A stretch of DNA of 64,000 nucleotides from assembly GCA_026018925.1 (NCBI GenBank), contig JAKSZU010000166.1:186001-250000 (forward strand), written 5' to 3'. The notes beneath the pieces were generated by a model that did no database searches, had not been told where the DNA came from, and was given only the letters and a program-made list of their open reading frames with translations. This document shows positions 60,228 through 64,000 of the stretch, piece after piece (the first letter of the stretch is position 1; each line of letters opens with the position of its first letter). Origin of the DNA: Tupaia tana (Eukaryota; Chordata; Mammalia; Scandentia; Tupaiidae). Made by a program: the position numbers and the translations under genes.

Positions 60228-61797
60228 GGAGGCTGAATTATGAGTAGAAAATCTTCATTTCGCCTGTGCCCTGAAATATCTAGTTCCCAGTATCCATGTG
60301 GAATCTTCTCAGAGAATGGCTCAACCCGCCTGCCTGGGAGAAAGGAGCAGAAGGGCTTATTAACAAAACAAAAGATGGAGCTGAGAGCCAGAGAGAAATT
60401 CTACCTTTAAAAAAATCGTAAAAAGGAAAAATTACCAAAAAACAATGAGGAGACAGGAGCAGAGAGAGACAGAGACCTCAGAGACACAGAGACAGGGATA
60501 GAAGGCCAGAGGGGCTCCCTACCACACTAGCTTTGCTTGCTGGAGGCTGAATTATGAGTAGAAAATCTTCATTTCGCCTGTGCCCTGAAATGTCTAGTTC
60601 CCAGTATCCATGTGGAATCTTCTCAGAGAATGGCTCAACTCTCCTGCCTGGGAGAAAGGAGCAGAAGGGCTTATTAACAAAACAAAAGATGGAGCTGAGA
60701 GCCAGAGAGAAATTCTACCTTTAAAAAAATCGTAAAAAGGAAAAATGACCAAAAAAAAATGAGGAGACAGGAGCAGAGAGAGACAGAGACCTCAGAGACA
60801 CAGAGACAGGGATAGAAGGCCAGAGGGGCTCCCTACCACACTAGCTTTGCTTGCTGGAGGCTGAATTATGAGTAGAAAATCTTCATTTCGCCTGTGCCCT
60901 TAAATGTCTAGTTCCCAGTATCCATGTGGAAACTTCTCAGAGAATGGCTCAACTCTCCAGCCTGGGAGAAAGGAGCAGAAGGGCTTATTAACAAAACAAA
61001 AGATGGAGCTGAGAGCCAGAGAGAAATTCTACCTTTAAAAAAATCGTAAAAAGGAAAAATTACGAAAAAAAAATGAGGAGACAGGAGCAGAGAGACACAG
61101 AGACCTCAGAGACACAGAGACAGGGATAGAAGGCCAGAGGGGCTCCCTACCACACTAGCTTTGCTTGCTGGAGGCTGAATTATGAGTAGAAAATCTTCAT
61201 TTCGCCTGTGCCCTGAAATATCTAGTTCCCAGTATACATGTGGAATCTTCTCAGAGAATGGCTCAACTCTCCTGCCTGGGAGAAAGGAGCAGAAGGGCTT
61301 ATTAACAAAACAAAAGATGGAGCTGAGAGCCAGAGAGAAATTCTACCTTTAAAAAAATCGTAAAAAGGAAAAATTACCAAAAAACAATGAGGAGACAGGA
61401 GCAGAAAGAGACAGAGACCTCAGAGACACAGAGACAGGGATAGAAGGCCAGAGGGGCTCCCTACCACACTAGCTTTGCTTGCTGGAGGCTGAATTATGAG
61501 TAGAAAATCTTCATTTCGCCTGTGCCCTGAAATATCTAGTTCCCAGTATCCATGTGGAACCTTCTCAGAGAATGGCTCAACTCTCCTGCCTGGGAGAAAG
61601 GAGAAGAAGGGCTTATTAACAAAACAAAAGATGGAGCTGAGAGCCAGAGAGAAATTCTACCTTTAAAAAAATCGTAAAAAGGAAAAATTACCAAAAAACA
61701 ATGAGGAGACAGGAGCAGAGAGAGACAGAGACCTCAGAGACACAGAGACAGGGATAGAAGGCCAGAGGGGCTCCCTACCACACTAGCTTTGCTTGCT
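60228..61797 (+). repeat. 5-monomer twin, copy 2
   Basis: Same five monomers in order, 1570 bp: CAACCCGCC (near 60324), AAAAATGACC (near 60742), TCTCCAGCCTGGG (near 60954), CAGTATACATGTGG (near 61232), GTGGAACCTTC (near 61555). The last monomer differs from its twin by GAGAAGAAGG and AAAACAATGAGG. Copy 1 has several small losses (CCTGCTGGG, AACAAACAAAG, TGCCTGAAATATC) that copy 2 lacks. Confidence 0.86.
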
Positions 61798-62742
61798 GGA
61801 GGCTGAATTATGAGTAGAAAATCTTCATTTCGCCTGTGCCCTGAAATATCTAGTTCCCAGTATCCATGTGGAACCTTCTCAGAGAATGGCTCAACTCTCC
61901 TGCCTGGGAGAAAGGAGCAGAAGGGCTTATTAACAAAACAAAAGATGGAGCTGAGAGCCAGAGAGAAATTCTACCTTTATAAAAATCGTAAAAAGGAAAA
62001 ATTACCAAAAAAATATGAGGAGACAGGAGCAGAGAGAGACAGAGACCTCAGAGACACAGAGACAGGGATAGAAGGCCAGAGGGGCTCCCTACCACACTAG
62101 CTTTTGCTTTGTCTGGAGGCTGAATTATGAGTAGAAAATCTTCATTTCGCCTGTGCCCTGAAATATCTAGTTCCAAGTATCCATGTGGAATCTTCTCAGA
62201 GAATGGCTCAACTCTCCTGCCTGGGAGAAAGGAGCAGAAGGGCTTATTAACAAAACAAAAGATGGAGCTGAGAGCCAGAGAGAAATTCTACCTTTAAAAA
62301 AATCGTAAAAAGGAAAAATTACCAAAAAAAAATGAGGAGACAGGAGCAGAGAGACACAGAGACCTCAGAGACACAGAGACAGGGATAGAAGGCCAGAGGG
62401 GCTCCCTACCACACTAGCTTTGCTTGCTGGAGGCTGAATTATGAGTAGAAAATCTTCATTTCGCCTGTGCCCTGAATTATATAGTTCCCAGTATCCATGT
62501 GGAATCTTCTCAGAGAATGGCTCAACTCTCTTGCCTGGGAGAAAGGAGCAGAAGGGCTTATTAACAAAACAAAAGATGGAGCTGAGAGCCAGAGAGAAAT
62601 TCTACCTTTAAAAAATCGTAAAAAGGAAAAATTACCAAAAAAAAAATGAGGAGACAGGAGCAGAGAGAGACAGAGACCTCAGAGACACAGAGACAGGGAT
62701 AGAAGGCCAGAGGGGCTCCCTACCACACTAGCTTTGCTTGCT

Positions 62743-63053
62743 GGAGGCTGAATTATGAGTAGAAAATCTTCATTTCGCCTGTGCCCTGAAATATCTAGTT
62801 CCCAGTATCCATGTGGAACCTTCTCAGAGAATGGCTCAACTCTCCTGCCTGGGAGAAAAGAGCAGAAGGGCTTATTAACAAAACAAAAGAAGGAGCTGAG
62901 AGCCAGAGAGAAATTCTACCTTAAAAAAATCGTAAAAAGGAAAAATTACCAAAAAAAATGAGGAGACAGAGCAGAGAGAGACAGAGGACTCAGAGACACA
63001 GAGACAGGGATAGAAGTCCAGAGGTGCTCCCTACCACACTAGCTTTGCTTGCT
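62743..63053 (+). repeat. Chimeric monomer closing the right 17-mer
   Basis: The first half has GTGGAACCTTC, as in the 5-mer twin's last monomer. The second half has GGGAGAAAAGAGC, AAAGAAGGAGC, CAGAGGACTCAG and GAGGTGCTCCC, as in the monomer at 57.4 kb. It joins the 5-mer domain back to the start of the 17-mer and may be the exchange point that created the 17-mer period. Confidence 0.75.
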
Positions 63054-64000
63054 GGAGGCTGAATTATGAGTAGGAAATCTTCATTTCGCCTGTGCCCTCA
63101 AATGTCTTGTTCCCAGTATCCATGTGGAAACTTCTCAGAGAATGGCTCAACTCTCCTGCCTGGGAGAAAGGAGCAGAAGGGCTTATTAACAAAACAAAAG
63201 ATGGAGCTGAGAGCCAGAGAGAAATTCTACCTTTAAAAAAATCGTAAAAAGGAAAAATTACCAAAAAAAAATGAGGAGACATCAGCAGAGAGACACAGAG
63301 ACCTCAGAGACACAGAGACAGGGATAGAAGGCCAGAGGGGCTCCCTACCACACTAGCTTTGCTGGCTGGAGGCTGAATTATGTGTAGAAAATCTTCATTT
63401 CGCCTGTGCCCTGAAATATCTAGTTCCAAGTAACCATGTGGAAACTTCTCAGAGAATGGCTCAACCCCCCTCCCTGGGAGAAAGGAGCAGAAGGGCTTAT
63501 TAACAAAACAAAAGATGGAGCTGAGAGCCAGAGAGAAATTCTACCTTTAAAAAAATCGTAAAAAGGAAAAATTACCAAAAAAAAATGAGGAGACAGGAGC
63601 AGAGGGAGACAGAGACCTCAGAGACACAGAGACAGGGATAGAAGGCGAGAGGGGCTCCCTACCACACTAGCTTTGCTTGCTGGAGGCCGAATTATGAGTA
63701 GAAAATCTTCATTTCGCCTGTGCCCTGAAATATCTAGTTCCCAGTATCCATGTGGAATCTTCTCAGAGAATGGCTCAACTCTCCTGCCTGGGAGAAAGGA
63801 GCAGAAGGGCTTATTAACAAAACAAAAGATGGAGCTGAGAGCCAGAGAGAAATTCTACCTTTAAAAAAATCGTAAAAAGTAAAAATTACCAAAAAAAATG
63901 AGGAGACAGGAGCAGAGAGAGACAGAGACCTCAGAGACACAGAGACAGGGATAGATGGCCAGAGGGGCTCCCTACCACACTAGCTTTGCTTGTTGGAGGC
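63054..64000 (+). repeat. 17-monomer unit, copy 2 (cut by window end)
   Basis: Three monomers and six bases, matching the first three monomers of the preceding unit. It includes the rare TTCCAAGTAACC, CCCCCCTCCCTGG, ATAGATGGCC (63951) and GCTTGTTGGAGGC at the window edge. The repeat clearly continues beyond the window. Confidence 0.86.

Larger units (their letters stand above)
57723..63053 (+). repeat. 17-monomer unit at right end, copy 1
   Basis: Seventeen monomers, 5331 bp, whose first two monomers are also the last two of the second 9-mer. Markers that repeat at +5330 or +5331 are CTCAAATGTCTTG (57766 / 63097), ACATCAGCAGAG, GCTGGCTGG, TTCCAAGTAACC (near 58095 / 63425), CCCCCCTCCCTGG, GGAGGCCGAATTATGAG and ATAGATGGCC (58621 / 63951). 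Two tandem 5-mers lie inside. Confidence 0.86.
1..64000 (+). repeat. Satellite DNA array, ~313 bp monomer, ~204 copies
   Basis: The whole window is head-to-tail copies of one monomer. Using GGAGGCTGAAT as phase mark, copies start at 81, 394, 708, 1021, 1333 and so on to 63995, giving 204 complete monomers (mean 313.3 bp). The first 80 and last 6 bases are part-monomers. All copies are in the same orientation and none is interrupted by other DNA. GC is about 43% (130 of 300 bases counted at 361-660). A typical monomer has only two CpGs, in TTTCGCCTG and AAATCGTAA. Such arrays in eukaryotes usually form centromeric, pericentromeric or subtelomeric heterochromatin. The location here, the species and the family name cannot be read from the sequence. 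I do not recognise the monomer. Confidence 0.98.

Noticed and set aside
1-64000. Recurrent 60-107 codon open frames on both strands as genes
   Set aside because: They are the same monomer read repeatedly. Minus-strand frames begin at GTG, are broken by frequent A-run indels, and the 313 bp period is not divisible by three. There are no promoter, ribosome-site or domain features.
1-64000. CRISPR array
   Set aside because: Regular direct repeats, but the repeated unit is the whole 313 bp. There are no short repeats with unrelated spacers.
1-64000. Tandem LTR, transposon or rDNA spacer origin
   Set aside because: No terminal inverted repeats, target duplications, primer-binding site, polymerase-like coding remains or rRNA sequence could be seen. 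A distant mobile-element origin of the monomer cannot be excluded without a repeat-library search.
1-64000. Naming the species or satellite family
   Set aside because: The composition suggests an animal with CpG depletion, but I do not recognise the monomer. A search of repeat libraries and genome assemblies with the 313 bp consensus would decide it.

Overview
The window is one uninterrupted tandem satellite array. It holds about 204 complete copies of a 313 bp monomer (boundaries counted at the GGAGGCTGAAT motif from 81 to 63994), all head-to-tail in one orientation, with part-monomers at both edges. Mean monomer length is 313.3 bp, mostly 311-314. I see no gene, RNA gene, transposon insertion, inversion, CRISPR array or unique spacer. 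The sequence does not look bacterial or viral. Long homogenised satellite DNA with a nested higher-order structure, about 43% GC and only two CpG sites per typical monomer suggests eukaryotic heterochromatin (centromeric, pericentromeric or subtelomeric), probably from an animal with CpG depletion such as a vertebrate. I cannot name the satellite family or the species from the sequence alone.

Layout. (1) 1-3512: eleven monomers with mosaic, irregular relationships. (2) 3513-27021: three successive copies of a 25-monomer higher-order repeat (HOR; 7830, 7837 and 7842 bp). Each holds two full 7-monomer blocks plus the first two monomers of a third, so one HOR is nested in another. (3) 27022-28283: the 25-mer order breaks at a chimeric monomer. 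(4) 28284-39870: short-range segmental repeats, namely a region repeated at 12-monomer spacing, a 3-monomer twin (29535-31414), a two-monomer segment repeated at 5-monomer spacing, and a second 3-monomer twin (35796-37677). (5) 39871-51449: units of 11, 6, 11 and 9 monomers that all begin with the same three monomers; the two 11-mers are each 3440 bp. (6) 52706-58351: two copies of a 9-mer. (7) 57723-64000: a 17-mer and the start of its second copy, with a tandem 5-mer duplication inside.

The parts do not act together as genes. They record satellite turnover. Diagnostic variants show that the 7-mer duplication came before amplification of the 25-mer. Several monomers are chimeric and mark where unequal exchange or template switching added or removed whole monomers. 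Each monomer also carries a block of A-tracts and a polypurine block on the + strand, which are candidates for intrinsic bending or chromatin effects. Short open frames recur because the monomer recurs; I do not treat them as genes.
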